A stretch of 64,000 nt of DNA from Gnetum montanum (taxonomy: Eukaryota > Streptophyta > Gnetopsida > Gnetales > Gnetaceae), in NCBI GenBank assembly GCA_015680685.1, contig MNCI01014507.1, forward strand, positions 128,060-192,059, given 5' to 3'. Every line of letters starts with the position of its first letter. Position 1 is the first letter of the stretch. A program made the position numbers and the translations under genes. The notes under the pieces were generated by a model. The model was not told the DNA's origin. It worked only from the letters and a program-made list of their open reading frames with translations, and did no database searches. Below, piece by piece: positions 46,670-57,563 of the stretch.

Positions 46670-48560
46670 TATTCCCATGACTGAATGAAAACTCGTCCTC
46701 AAGTTCCTTAAAAAATATTGGGAAGGTATGGGATTATTGAGGGGAATGGAACTAATGGGATGACATGTGAACGGATCATCATTACAAGACTTGACAAAAC
46801 TGGTGTTCATGAAAACAAGGGTGAACACCTTATTACAATGACATTAGTCCTTAGTTGGCAGTTGAGAAAGAGAGAGAGAGAAAGAACTGTTGTTATTGCC
46901 AATGCCCAGATTGTGCCTTTGTTGTCCATCCATAAGTGCATCATCGATCTTGCTCTATGCATAGCTACTGTAGCACTACTCCATTCCATGTGTTCCCTCC
47001 AGATCCGGTCCGTTGCTGCATGATTTCCATCTGCACACACAACACAATCCTATATTAGCAAGGGTAAATGAATTTCAATGTAGTTAATACCTTACTTCGG
47101 TGTAAGTTCATTGGCTAGGTTGTGGTATGCTTGATATGGATCAGGAGATATATTAATGATGACTACTAAAGGTGTAGGGGTTAGGAAAAAATTGAAAAAG
47201 TCAGGGCTTAGGAGAGAAACAAAAAAATCGAGCCCCGTATCCCCATGACTAATCGTGAACCTCTGGTAGCATTAAAATGAAGAAAGGAAAGGAGTAAGAA
47301 AGATAGATAAAAAGGGACAAATATAGCATCGAGGAAATGGATGTCAAGATGGTAATGAACAAAACAAAATTAATTCCAAAAATGTTAAAGAAAAGAATTT
47401 AACTAATGCACCAAAGAGGAATATCAATGGGTCCTCCCCAAAGCAGTCTTATGCCCTTAATGCCCTGACAAACCCACATTCAAAGAGTCCATAGGCTCTG
47501 GGAATGTCATTTGGAACAAGAGTTAAAGTCTTAACCATAGGCGTTTACCAAAAAGAAAACAATGCATCAACCAAAATATATATACTAATGATACAACTGG
47601 CAATGAGGTGAATAATGGAGAGAAGGATGGAGAGAAGAAAATGGAATGGAATNCAAGTCACCCAATTATCGGAAGTTGAGATAATAAAAATAATCAAGTC
47701 TTTGCATGGTGTGGTTCTCACACATAAAAACACAAAACAAAAAAAAAGAGAAAAAAAAGAGAAAAAAAAAGTGAGAATTCAAAGCACACCCCTTAGATGA
47801 AATAAACTTGGGCTACAAGCACTGGTTATGGAACCAAAAGTGTTCTCTCTAACTAAGGCCCTTCTCACTTCTCATTCTCTCCTTTGTTTCTTCGGAATGG
47901 TGGTGGCTCTTTGGAGATGCATTCTTGTTATTTAAGAGGATGGATTGGCCGAATGCATTAATGCGAAGTCACTGGATGTGGTTGGTTTGAGGCTAGAGTT
48001 GGAANTTGAAAATGACAAGAAAACTCAAGAAGAAAACATCCAAGCACCCAAGAGCATGGCCAATACAAATGCATCAAGTTCCCTTGAAGTCACACCCTTT
48101 TCAATCCTTGAGTCCTTCCTTAGTTTGAGAACTTCCCAGTCATCAATTCATTAAAGTTCTTATTAAAAGGGGACTATACATTTCCAAGCAGAAAGAGACC
48201 ATAGAAACTGGTAGATGGATGGATGAAGTTATCTCATTACCTGCCATATCAAAAGAAACATACCTTAGTATCAACATTGTGACTTAAAGGTAAAAACCAA
48301 ACATTAGCAATCAACATCAAAACAATTCATACCATCATTTCAAACACTTATTGGGTGACAAACTTATAGGGTTGATCACACACAGACACAAAATGGAAAA
48401 ATTATAACGATTTTGTAAAACAAAAATGTGTAAGAAAAAAACGTGTAAAACAAAAATCGAAAAAGAACTAAGGGCCCCATATGATTAGAATAGGTGGCCA
48501 TCTCCCCCATGACTAAGTGGAAAGGGAGAGATCTGAAATAATGAGTGCCTATTTGAATTT
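46670..48560 (-). other. A2 3' region
   Basis: Counterpart of A1 1600-3300. It contains PPT boxes at 46670-46680, 47238-47253 and 48500-48517, a GA repeat at 46864-46886 (the (TC)n of A1) and the flipped segment 47654-48004. No continuous frame. Confidence 0.7.
47654..48004 (+). other. n-bounded 351-bp segment in reverse orientation (likely assembly error)
   Basis: Single n at 47653 and 48005. Everything on either side matches A1 plus strand when read on minus, but this segment matches A1 2140-2450 on plus (TAATAAAAATAAT, AAGTCTTTGCATGG, GGGCTACAAGCACTGGTTAT). A3 has the same stretch in normal orientation (about 55990-56345). Confidence 0.9.
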
Positions 48561-48571
48561 CTAAGAAGTGT

Positions 48572-49489
48572 CTAACTTCTCCCAATTGATGATCTTAGAT
48601 TAAGGGGTGGAAGTTGGCGACGCTCATATTCCAATGTGTCTATGCCTTCGTTATGGGCATGGGTTGTTTCCTCAGTTTGTTCCATGCATATATGGTTGCT
48701 CTTTCGAGTAGCTTTCAACCATGGGGTGTCTATTACTTGTTGTGTGGTTGCTACATACAGGCATCTTTGTTTCAAAGTTTCAAGGGCACACCTGTTGCAT
48801 GGAGGCATTTCCTCTATGTCATCACCCAATGAATCATTGTATGTGATGCATGGAACTTTCCTCTTCTTGATCTTTCCATAAATATTTACCTTAGAGATTT
48901 CCAAGGAAAGATTGCGGATCCTAAGGCATGTGTCTACTATACTTAGCCATGCCCTTCCCATTATAATTGGGAAGTCTCCTTCGTTGTTGTTCACTTCAGT
49001 CACCAGAAAATTAGCTTGGTAAGACCAACCACACATAGTGGTAATGATGTCCTCCACCAATCCCAAGGGAATGGTGATGGACTGGTCTACCAGCTCTAGT
49101 TGAATGTTGCTCTTCTTAGGTTGGGGTAGGTTCCAGGTGTGATAAATCTCTTGTGAAATTAAGTTGACTCCAGAACCTGAGTCAAGAAGAGCCCTATGTG
49201 GTTCATTTTCGGCAACTTGAAGGTAGATTAAGGGACTCCCAGGGTCTATTAGTTTCCTAGGAAGGTGGCCTACCTTGACCCAGTCGATTATGGTATGCGT
49301 TAACATAACTGTATGCGTTAAGCTCTGTTGGACTGAAGGGTGCTCCGAAGTGTTAGATGGTGGAGGAGTGTATATGGGCTCAACCACTTGTTGTTGCAAG
49401 AGTTTGTCTGGGCTTTTGGTTTTGAAGAAGGGTTTTCTCTTTTTACAATTGTCAAAACCAGCAGTGGGTTGAATATTTACAGTTCTCAC
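48572..49489 (-). CDS. A2 protease and linkers, intact 305-codon frame
   Basis: Uninterrupted frame within gag-pro. Proline-rich linker first, then PLIYLQVAENEPHRALLDSG with the active-site DSG at residues 103-105, the flap region, and IIMGRAWLS at 175-183, the usual second motif. A Cys/Asn-rich linker follows, which in A3 leads to RT. The ATG is probably internal, since gag continues upstream. The longest intact coding piece in the window. In working relatives the dimeric protease cuts gag-pol. Confidence 0.85.
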   Translation of the reverse strand: MRTVNIQPTAGFDNCKKRKPFFKTKSPDKLLQQQVVEPIYTPPPSNTSEHPSVQQSLTHTVMLTHTIIDWVKVGHLPRKLIDPGSPLIYLQVAENEPHRALLDSGSGVNLISQEIYHTWNLPQPKKSNIQLELVDQSITIPLGLVEDIITTMCGWSYQANFLVTEVNNNEGDFPIIMGRAWLSIVDTCLRIRNLSLEISKVNIYGKIKKRKVPCITYNDSLGDDIEEMPPCNRCALETLKQRCLYVATTQQVIDTPWLKATRKSNHICMEQTEETTHAHNEGIDTLEYERRQLPPLNLRSSIGRS

Positions 49490-51818
49490 AACGTGACGTT
49501 ACTGTAGTTGAGGAGGAAGTTCCCCTTACATTGTTGTAGTAGGAGGTGTTATGGGAACTATTGGTGGAAGAGGTGTGGATGGATTAGGAGGATGGTGTGG
49601 GTATGGAGTATCTCCTAGAGGATAAGGAGTTTTTTTGAAGTACTCCTGAACTTGGTAGTGACAGTGGGGAGTTGTGTGACCCATGAAGTCACTCAGAGAA
49701 ATTGGCTACTGCACATAATAACCATAAGGATCAGGTTGCTGGTAAGGGTATTGATGTTTCGGCAATGGCATCCCCCATAACTGTGGGTATTGTCACTGCT
49801 GATGTTGTCCGATGGGTTGTGGTGGAGTTCCACTTGGATAATATGTCAAGGGTTGGTGGAACTTCCTTGGGTTACCTTGGGGATAAGGTAACCTATGGGG
49901 TGTTTGCCATTGATTAAGTCTTGGGTTAAGCGCATATACCCCAGACTCTTGTAGATGTGAGATGATTGGGCAACATCCCTTAGGATGGTCATAGTGGCAG
50001 ATCTCACATCCACCATCATCGTCTGTGTCTAAATCGACAACCTCAATAGAGTTAATGATTTTCCCCTTACCCTTGGTATGTGTAGGGCCTAAATCACTCC
50101 GCTTTATCTTACCTTTGTCACTACCTTGTTCTATCTTAGACTCTTCTACAATTTTTAAGCCAGTTTAAATTTTAGAGTCTAAGGAACTCCATACGTCATC
50201 TACCTTAGCCACTATTTCTGTTGTTAACTTTTGAATCAGCAAGGTTTTCCTGTTCACCAACTCTTCGATTGGTGACTCATCCTCTTCATCGCAAAATTTC
50301 ACTCCCTTCTTTCGAAGAGAGGGATCACGGTTTTATTCTTCTGCACTTTCCCTTTTTCATAGCTCACCTTCTTCTTTTCCTACTTTCTCTAACAAGCGAT
50401 GAACTACATGGGCTCTAAGTTGTGATAGTTTCCCTTGGGCGTAAGTCCCAAGGGTTCTTCTAGTTTCATGCCTTAGCCCATCCATGATGTGGTGTAGTTG
50501 ATCCAGCTGTGCATAACCATGGCCCAGGCAACGATGTAACAATGTGTGGTAGTGGTCCATGGACGCATCCAAGGGTTCATGAATACCTTGCTTCCATCCT
50601 TGGATCTGCTTAGGCAAATTGGACACTTTGGCATATATTTGATACTTATCGTTGAACAGTTCTAACATCGTACTCCACCTCCTGATGGTTGAACAGTTCT
50701 AACCGGTATCAACTCTCTGCTTCCTTGGTGAGTGTCCTAGGAAACAACTTAAGCTTCTGCCACTTGTTCTCAATGTTTTTCAAGGCACAGGCATCGTGGA
50801 ATGCCTATAAATGATGCTGCAGATCAGCATTGTATCCCCCTTCAAAGCGTGGAATATTGTTCATGTCTAAGCATTTGATCCAACTATCCTTTAAATGCCT
50901 TATGGGAATTCTAACTACCTCCGTTATGTCAAGCATACTTCGGGTTGCAAGTAGGGGCTCATCATGATCATCTCTTTCATGACGCCTGTGATGTCTTCGT
51001 TGTTCCCTACTTTCCCTTCTTTCATGCCCTTGTCCTCTCTCTCGACTCTCTCATTGAGGTCTCTCATTTTTCTTACTTTTATCCTCTTCGTTATGCTCTT
51101 CATGATTGTGCCCCGATGTGGAAGGAGAGGGTGAGTGATGTGAAGAAGGGGAAGAAGAAGGAGAACCATCACCATGATGATGTTTCCTACCTTCTCTTCT
51201 GTTATCCCTACCCCGATCATGGTGACAATCAAAGTGCCTGTCCTTGTCTTTTGTTGTTGTTTCCTCTATGAATAGTTGGTGTTCACGGGAATCAGAACCA
51301 GGGTTGTGTATTGTTGAGCGAAAGTTTTGATACCCAACCTCCTCACCATCATTAGGAGGGGGAACATCTCTTGATAGAGAACCCGTTATGAGTGGTTCAC
51401 CATCTCTAGTTTTACTAAGGATGTGCAGGACCTCTTTGCCCTTCAACAGTGTATGTTGGCTCTCCTACCTTGCATCCCTCATATGTTGCAAATCTGTGGG
51501 ATGATAATCCCTTGTGTCCAAGTCTTCCATAACATATTCAACATAAAGCTGAGTCATGCCAATCTGTGCTAAGGCATGGAGAAGCATGTTCGGGACAAAT
51601 CGATCTGGAGGTAACACGATATTACCAAAAAAATCCCTCCAACGCATCTGTTCATCTTGATGGAGGATAAAAGTATAATTAGGTATATACTCATCAAGAT
51701 GAATATATGTCACTTTGTATTGTTAAGGAACTGGCTAATTCAGGTTATGTGTTTTTGATTGTTGACTATTCTTTGTATTATCCCTAGGTGGTGAGTTGCT
51801 CTTGTGAGAAGAAGACAT
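49490..51818 (-). pseudogene. A2 gag
   Basis: ATG at 51818-51816 (MSSSHKSNSPPRDN), then YIHLDEYIPNYTFILHQDEQ, a His/Arg/Asp-rich stretch with SPSSSPSS (51250-51100), and the capsid core KVSNLPKQIQGWKQGIHEPL to HHIMDGLRHETRRTLGTYAQ (50668-50430). A knuckle CEICHYDHPKGC lies at about 50011-49970, one residue shorter than the usual C-x2-C-x4-H-x4-C in both spacings. A Tyr/Pro/Gln-rich stretch precedes protease. Stops (TAG, TAA, e.g. in the first 35 codons) and shifts near 50650-51050 disable it. Confidence 0.82.
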
Positions 51819-51941
51819 TGTTAATTTGGTGTGCTAATTACCATTATATAATTTTTTTCTATTTGATTAACCCTAAGGTTCGTTTAAGCTCCCAACGATG
51901 TAGATGATCTCTTATGTCCTACTTAGCGCACAAACACTTAG

Positions 51942-51959
51942 TCCCTGGCAATGGCACCA
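51942..51959 (-). promoter_or_regulatory. A2 primer-binding site (tRNA-Asp type)
   Basis: Minus reads TGGTGCCATTGCCAGGGA, one base after the LTR. Plant tRNA-Asp predicts TGGCGCCGTTGCCGGGGA; the three differences are all at CG sites (C to T or G to A). Confidence 0.85.
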
Positions 51960-51960
51960 A

Positions 51961-52906
51961 TGATGAGTGGCGAGGTACCCCTACACTCAACCATATGAAT
52001 ACGAGGATAGCACACGTGATCCAGTTGAACTCCATAGACTAAATGCCTACACGCCTCATGGAACACTTAAGGTTAACCATTCGTTGTCTTCCTAGACTTA
52101 CTTGTAGTTGTCACGGTGTATGGTTAAGTAAGTCCAAGGTATATGATTTTTATATCTTTTTATGTTTTTATCCTATGCTATAGAGGTGAAGGGTTGAGAA
52201 ACTAATTGCTAACTCTAACTAATGACTAAGTCTAAATTAGCTAGCGTTAGCATCCGTTCCCACTTATCGTACACACCCCAAACCGATGCAACTGTGGCTA
52301 CCAAACGCTAATTATTACTGGGATCACCACGCGTAATGCATGTGCTCAAAGTGGTTATACTAAGGCACTTAACTAGGAGGAAAGGGTTGAGAGAATCTAA
52401 TCTAGCCTAAGTGCAATGAGCAGTCGATTCCTTGACTAACCGTACACATCCCTCGTGCACAACTACCACTGGGATTATCAAGCGCAGATCCTGGATACAC
52501 CACTGGGTTACCAAGTAGTCACACTTAGATGCTCGTAATCAAGTCGTACTCATTCCATGTTCTAGGAGTTCAGGGTGAGAGAGAAAATAATAAATAAAAT
52601 CCTATTCCATGCACTGCAAGGTTTATCCATGAAGTTCATCTTTATTGCTGTACACAACTTGTGTTCAGGTACAATGTTGCTCGAATAAAGATCCATTCAC
52701 TTTAGGACTCCTACTGCGGGCACATGGAAAATATTCTATCTTTGGAGTGATCAATCTGCCATAGTTTCCCTACTTCTAGCCTAGGATGGGGAAACAAGGG
52801 AGAGCCGCCTCTTATTTATAGATATGACGGTGGACCACAATATCGCATACATGATATCGTAGGGGAAAATGTGATATCGCGGCCCATGCGACATCGTGTC
52901 TCATCA
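51961..52906 (-). repeat. A2 5' LTR
   Basis: 946 bp, TGATGAG...CTCATCA. TATA on minus at 52813-52820. GATATC-type palindromes fill 52850-52895 next to the LTR start. Confidence 0.93.
52813..52820 (-). promoter_or_regulatory. TATA box of A2 5' LTR
   Basis: TATAAATA on minus, at the same place in the LTR as in A1 and the solo LTR. Confidence 0.7.
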
Positions 52907-52911
52907 CCTCT
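52907..52911. repeat. TSD of A2, right copy
   Basis: CCTCT, as at 45907-45911. Confidence 0.88.
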
Positions 52912-54059
52912 AAATAAGAAATAAAATAAAATTAGCCCCTCTCGAAAGGTCTCCCTCCACTATCCCGATGCCAACGATTAACTACTTCCTTTATAACCAT
53001 GTCTCTACCATGTGTTGGTAACTATAACACTTGGCCATATTTTCCACACCATTATTACATGTCCAAGATAACTCCCTACACCACCACACATCGCATGGAC
53101 ATAGTCATAGCATGTTTCCACTAGTCACCCATGTTCTATCGTAATTGCTATCACCATTACTCATATCTTTGGCCTATTCTTGCCTTTGATTTTCTTAGAG
53201 GTCTTTGTTCAAAATTTATCGGGTTTTTTACTGCTGTTGAACTTCCTATTGTTACCCCTTCCAACCATTATGCTTTCTACCAAACCTATAGTAAACAATG
53301 ATGAAAGCAATACCACCTCTAGAACAAAATAAAGAATGCAAAACATTTTGTTAACATGCATCCCCTCTTGAGAGGTCAAATGTAATTGTTAACTATGGAC
53401 TTTTTTGATCAAACCAGTCAAAAATAAAATAGAATAGAATAAACCAAAAAATAAATAGAAACGACATGGGTCCCACATCTAGCGAAATGAAAATAGAGGC
53501 CAACACAATGTAGCATGGGATCATCATAGTCTTGTAATTCATAAGTGAGGTTGCTACTACGTTAGACAAAGAGAGTAATAAGGTGCAACAAATTTATAAA
53601 ATGGATACCAAGTAACTATGTTGATGGCCATATTATGCTAGTGAGAGAAACAGGAAGAAAAAACATTGTTCTATTTTCTTTTGTGTAGTTTTTGTATCAG
53701 TTGTGGGTGATGCTATGTTGTTACTGATTTTGCACTATTGCTTAGAGTGGATGGAAATGAATGCCTTGTTAGTTGGGTAGGAATATGATGGACTAGCTTG
53801 CTCTTTGAAGTAGATCATGTTGGCTTTCTCTTTATATTTTGTTTCCAATTTTTAGGTGGTGATGTTGTAATGCAGGCATTTTTCTATTTTGAAAATTAAA
53901 TACCCTTGAAAACACATGGGGACTATTTTGACCACAACAGTCTCCCAATGATGCCTTAATGGTGATGATGAGGCACCGATAGTGCAGTGTTGGTTAGATG
54001 TAACATGCTTATTGTTGATCATGGCCCTGTGCCTAACATGGATGAGGTTGACCACAATA
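52912..54059. other. Unassigned stretch between A2 and A3
   Basis: No frame conserved with the other elements; the minus stretch 54121-53852 is open but not recognisable. By the A2 target duplication it was once joined to 45911, so it may be part of the family C LTR or its flank. Confidence 0.4.
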
Positions 54060-54064
54060 GATGG
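54060..54064. repeat. TSD of A3, left copy
   Basis: GATGG, repeated at 61973-61977. Confidence 0.82.
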
Positions 54065-54935
54065 TGATGAGCAACGAGGTACCCCTACGCTCAACCATAC
54101 AAATACAAGCGTTTCATGCATGATCTAGTCAAATTCCAAGGACTAAGTGCCTATGTGCCTTCGTGGAACAAGGATGGGTTTGGTTGATCATTGTCTTTCC
54201 AAACTTACTTGCATGTCACGATTGTATGGTTAAGTAAGCTTGAGGCATATGATTTTTATAGCTTTTATGTTTTTATGTCCTTCTGCTAATAAGGGAGGAG
54301 AGAGATAGATAACTAAGTGACTAATTTAACTTAACTATTAATTAACTAAGCTTTAACTAATATTAACACCAGTATCTATTCTCACTTATCGTACACATCT
54401 TGAACCAGCGCAACACTACTCGAATTACCAAACATTAATCATTATTGGGTTACCAAGTGTTACACGCATGCTCGAAGTGATTGTACTGTGTGTGCTAATA
54501 ACAGAAATGTAAAGTGCATAAAATAAAATAAAATAAATGCAGAAGAAAATAAAATAAAATAAATGAGCAAGAAAACAAATCTCAAGTGCTACAAGGATGA
54601 ATCCAAGAGCTCATCTTTATTGCCATACACAAGGTGTGCTCAAGTACATAATGCCCGATTAAAGATTCATCCACACTTAGACCTCCTACTACAGGCACTA
54701 GGAAAATACTCTAACTTGACTCCTAAAAGACTTCCCTTGAAATACTTCCTCCCTAAATTGTTCACCTAGGCATTGTATTTATAGGCTTGGAAGCAACTAC
54801 TCTAATAATTAGAAAAACTAGCACTCTAATTTTAGAGAAACTTCCACTCTAATTTTAAAGAAACTACCCCTCTAATTTTAAAGAAATTTCCACTCTAATA
54901 ATTAGAATAACTCACTAGAGTAACTACTCTCATCA
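54065..54935 (-). repeat. A3 3' LTR
   Basis: 871 bp, TGATGAG to CTCATCA, TATA on minus at 54776-54783. 47 bp longer than the 5' LTR, mostly from two extra tandem units. Confidence 0.92.
54798..54912 (-). repeat. 23-bp tandem repeats in A3 3' LTR
   Basis: Five units, plus-strand form ACTCTAATTTTAGAGAAAC and variants, outer ones with ACTCTAATAATTAG. Confidence 0.8.
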
Positions 54936-56750
54936 TACCTCCACGACTGAATGAAAAATCATCATCGAGTTCCTTACAAAATATTGGGAAGGTATGGGAT
55001 TGTTTACTAATTGACAACTAACGGTGGAATGGGATCACAGACTCAATGTGCCCAATGAATGGATCAATAAGCATATTACAACATTAGTGTTCATGACCAT
55101 CGTGGTGAACACTCATACATAAATGACATCCAAGCCTTTATTTGACAGCTTGTAGAGAAAGAGAGAGAAAGAAAATGAAGCGTGTTGTCACCAATGCCAA
55201 GATTGCTCCTTCCATTATTTATCCATAGCCATGCCACCAAACTTGCTCCTTTTGTAAATGCTCCAGTTTCGGTCCATCCTGAGTGCTTCCACCAAGCCCA
55301 GTCCATTGTTTGTATGATCACCATTTGCACACACAACACAGTCACAAATGAGCAAGGATAGATAAACCATAATGCAGTTGATACCTTGCCTTGATATGAA
55401 ATGCATTGGCTGAGTTGTGGTTACGGTAGAAATTGGTTCAGAGATTTATCACAGGTGACTACCCAAAGTGTAGGGGTTATGTGAATAGGAAAATCAAGAA
55501 AATTAAAAAATTTGTGCCAGGGCCCCCACGACTAAGAGTGAACCTCTGGTAGCTATAAGATGGAAAAATATGAGGAACAAGAAAGATGGGAAAAAATATC
55601 AATGAAAACACCAATAAAATGGATGTCATGGATGGGGATGAAACAAGAAATGATTGATTTTAGAATATGTTTAAGGGAAAGAAGTTAACAATTGAACTAA
55701 AAAGAAATGCCAGTGGGTCCTCCCCAAAGCAGGCTCATGCCTTTTATGACCTGACAAACCCACAAACCAAAGAGTCCGTAGGCTCTAGGAATGTCATTTG
55801 GAAGTAAGAGTTAAAAAAATACCCACAAGAATTCATCAAAAAAAATAATGCATCAACCTAGAATGGACTAATGATAAAACTAGAAATGAGATGGAAAATG
55901 GGAAGAAAGATGGAGAGGAGAGAATGGAATGGAATCCCAAGAACAAGGTTGTGTAAAGCCCCTTGTGTATTTTATGGTTAATGTGACTAAGTAGAACTCA
56001 ACCCAAATCCAAACTCAAACAAACCACATCCAGTGACCTCGCATCAACACACTTGACCAATCCATCCATCTAAAGTAACAAGAATTCTTCCACAAAAGTT
56101 ACCACCATTCCAAAGAGAGCGAGATGGAGAAGTAGGAAGTGAGAAAGGGCCTTAGTTAGAGGGAACCTTCAAGCATGGGTAACATGTCTTTCCAGTTCCA
56201 TAACCAATTCTTGTAGCCCATATTGCTTTATTATGTCTAAAGTGTGTGCTTTGAATTCTCACTCTTTTTTTTCCTTCTTTTTCCTTTTTTTTTGGCTTGA
56301 GAACCACACCATGCAAAGACTTATTTTTATTCACTCAGCTTCCTAATTTTTGAACAATGTCAGAATGGTAAAAAACCCAAGAAAAAGCATCCAAGCACCC
56401 AAGTGAATGTCTAGCACAAATGCATCAAATCCCCTTGAAGTCACACCCTTTTCATCCTTTGAGTCTTTCCTTGGTTTGAAAAATACCCAGCCAACAATTC
56501 ATTAAAAGCTTACTTAGAAAAAGAGGGATTGTACAGTTCCAAGCCAAAGGAGACCATAGAGTTGTATGGGTGAGTGGATGGCATGGACTCATTGCCTATT
56601 TTACCAAAAGAACTATACCTTAATATCAGCATCATAATTCACAGGTAAGAAACAAAGAAACAGTAAAAACATGAACGATGGTGTAAAAAAAATAAATAAG
56701 AAAAGTTGAAAGAATGTGTAAAACAAAAAATGTGTAAAAAAGAAAATTTT
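54936..56750 (-). other. A3 3' region
   Basis: Same content as A1 1680-3300, in uniform orientation. PPT at 54936-54950, a second box at 55521-55538. The GA repeat is at 55156-55175. Confidence 0.7.
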
Positions 56751-56751
56751 N

Positions 56752-57480
56752 CTCTTGGACCATCCAATGGATTTTCTAACAGTTGAGCCTCAAATTGGTC
56801 TCTACACATCTTTTTAACACTTGCTCCAACTGATCTAAGGCTTGATTAAAGTTTTCTCCATAAGTGGAGAAGTTGTTCATAAAGACCTCCATGCCATTCC
56901 CTATCTGTTGTTGGAATATGCTTAGAACTAGTCGTTGAAATGTTGCAGGGGCATTGCACAAGCCAAACGACATCTATTTGTATGCAAATGTTCCCCAAGG
57001 ACTAGTGAACATAGTCTTGTCTTGGTTCTTTAGGGCTATTTATATTTGATTATATCTGCTATATCTATCTAGAAAACTATAGTAGTGATGCCCTGTGATG
57101 GTGTCTAAGACTTGGTCAACCAATGGCAATGGAATATGATCTTTGAATGTTTTCATATTTCGTTGCTTGAAATCTATGCACACCCTCCATTTGCCTCCCT
57201 TTTTAGGCACAATAACTAAGGAGACAACCCATTGGCTATCAATAATGGGATATATGAACCTAACCTTGAGAAGTTGTTCGATTTCTTCCTTGACTACTTG
57301 CTTCAGCTTTGGGTTCAAATGCCTCTACAGTTGTCTTTGAGGCTTCATGGAGGGGTCGGTGTAAATCCTATATTGGCATATCCTAGGATCTATTCTAGTT
57401 AATTTGGGATATGACCAAGTGAAGTCTTTTGACCCTCTATTGATTACCTTCAGTAGTTCTTCTTTCTGTTGAGGAGAAGC
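56752..57480 (-). pseudogene. A3 reverse transcriptase, N-terminal half
   Basis: Minus frame: MNPKLKQVVKEEIEQLLKVR, VIVPKKGGKWRVCIDF, DHIPLPLVDQVLD, YYSFLDRYSRYNQI (57318-57040), a frame break, then MSFGLCNAPATFQ and the catalytic place as FMNNF, with both Asp as Asn (56973-56776). It stops at the n at 56751. Confidence 0.85.
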
Positions 57481-57563
57481 TTAGTGTTGATAATTATCAA
57501 TTTTTCGTTTTTAAGGAACATGTATTCCATACCGGTGGGCAATGGTTTCAGCTCGCGGGGCTC

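Larger units (their letters stand above)
45912..52906 (-). mobile_element. Family A copy 2 (A2): full-length, gag-protease only
   Basis: Both LTRs, primer site, gag, protease, 3' region and PPT are present with a perfect CCTCT duplication. RT, RNase H and integrase are absent: about 48545 the protease linker joins directly to the 3' region, with no n at the join. The copy would need enzymes from another element. By eye there are about 35 mismatches in the 446 comparable LTR bases, mostly transitions. Confidence 0.93.

Noticed and set aside
46259-46688. Open frames of 100-140 codons across the N gap
   Set aside because: Made of N bases; no sequence content.
51051-51446. His/Asp/Arg-rich 131-codon protein as an independent metal-binding gene
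   Set aside because: It is part of A2 gag, and A3 and A4 have counterparts in the same gag position.
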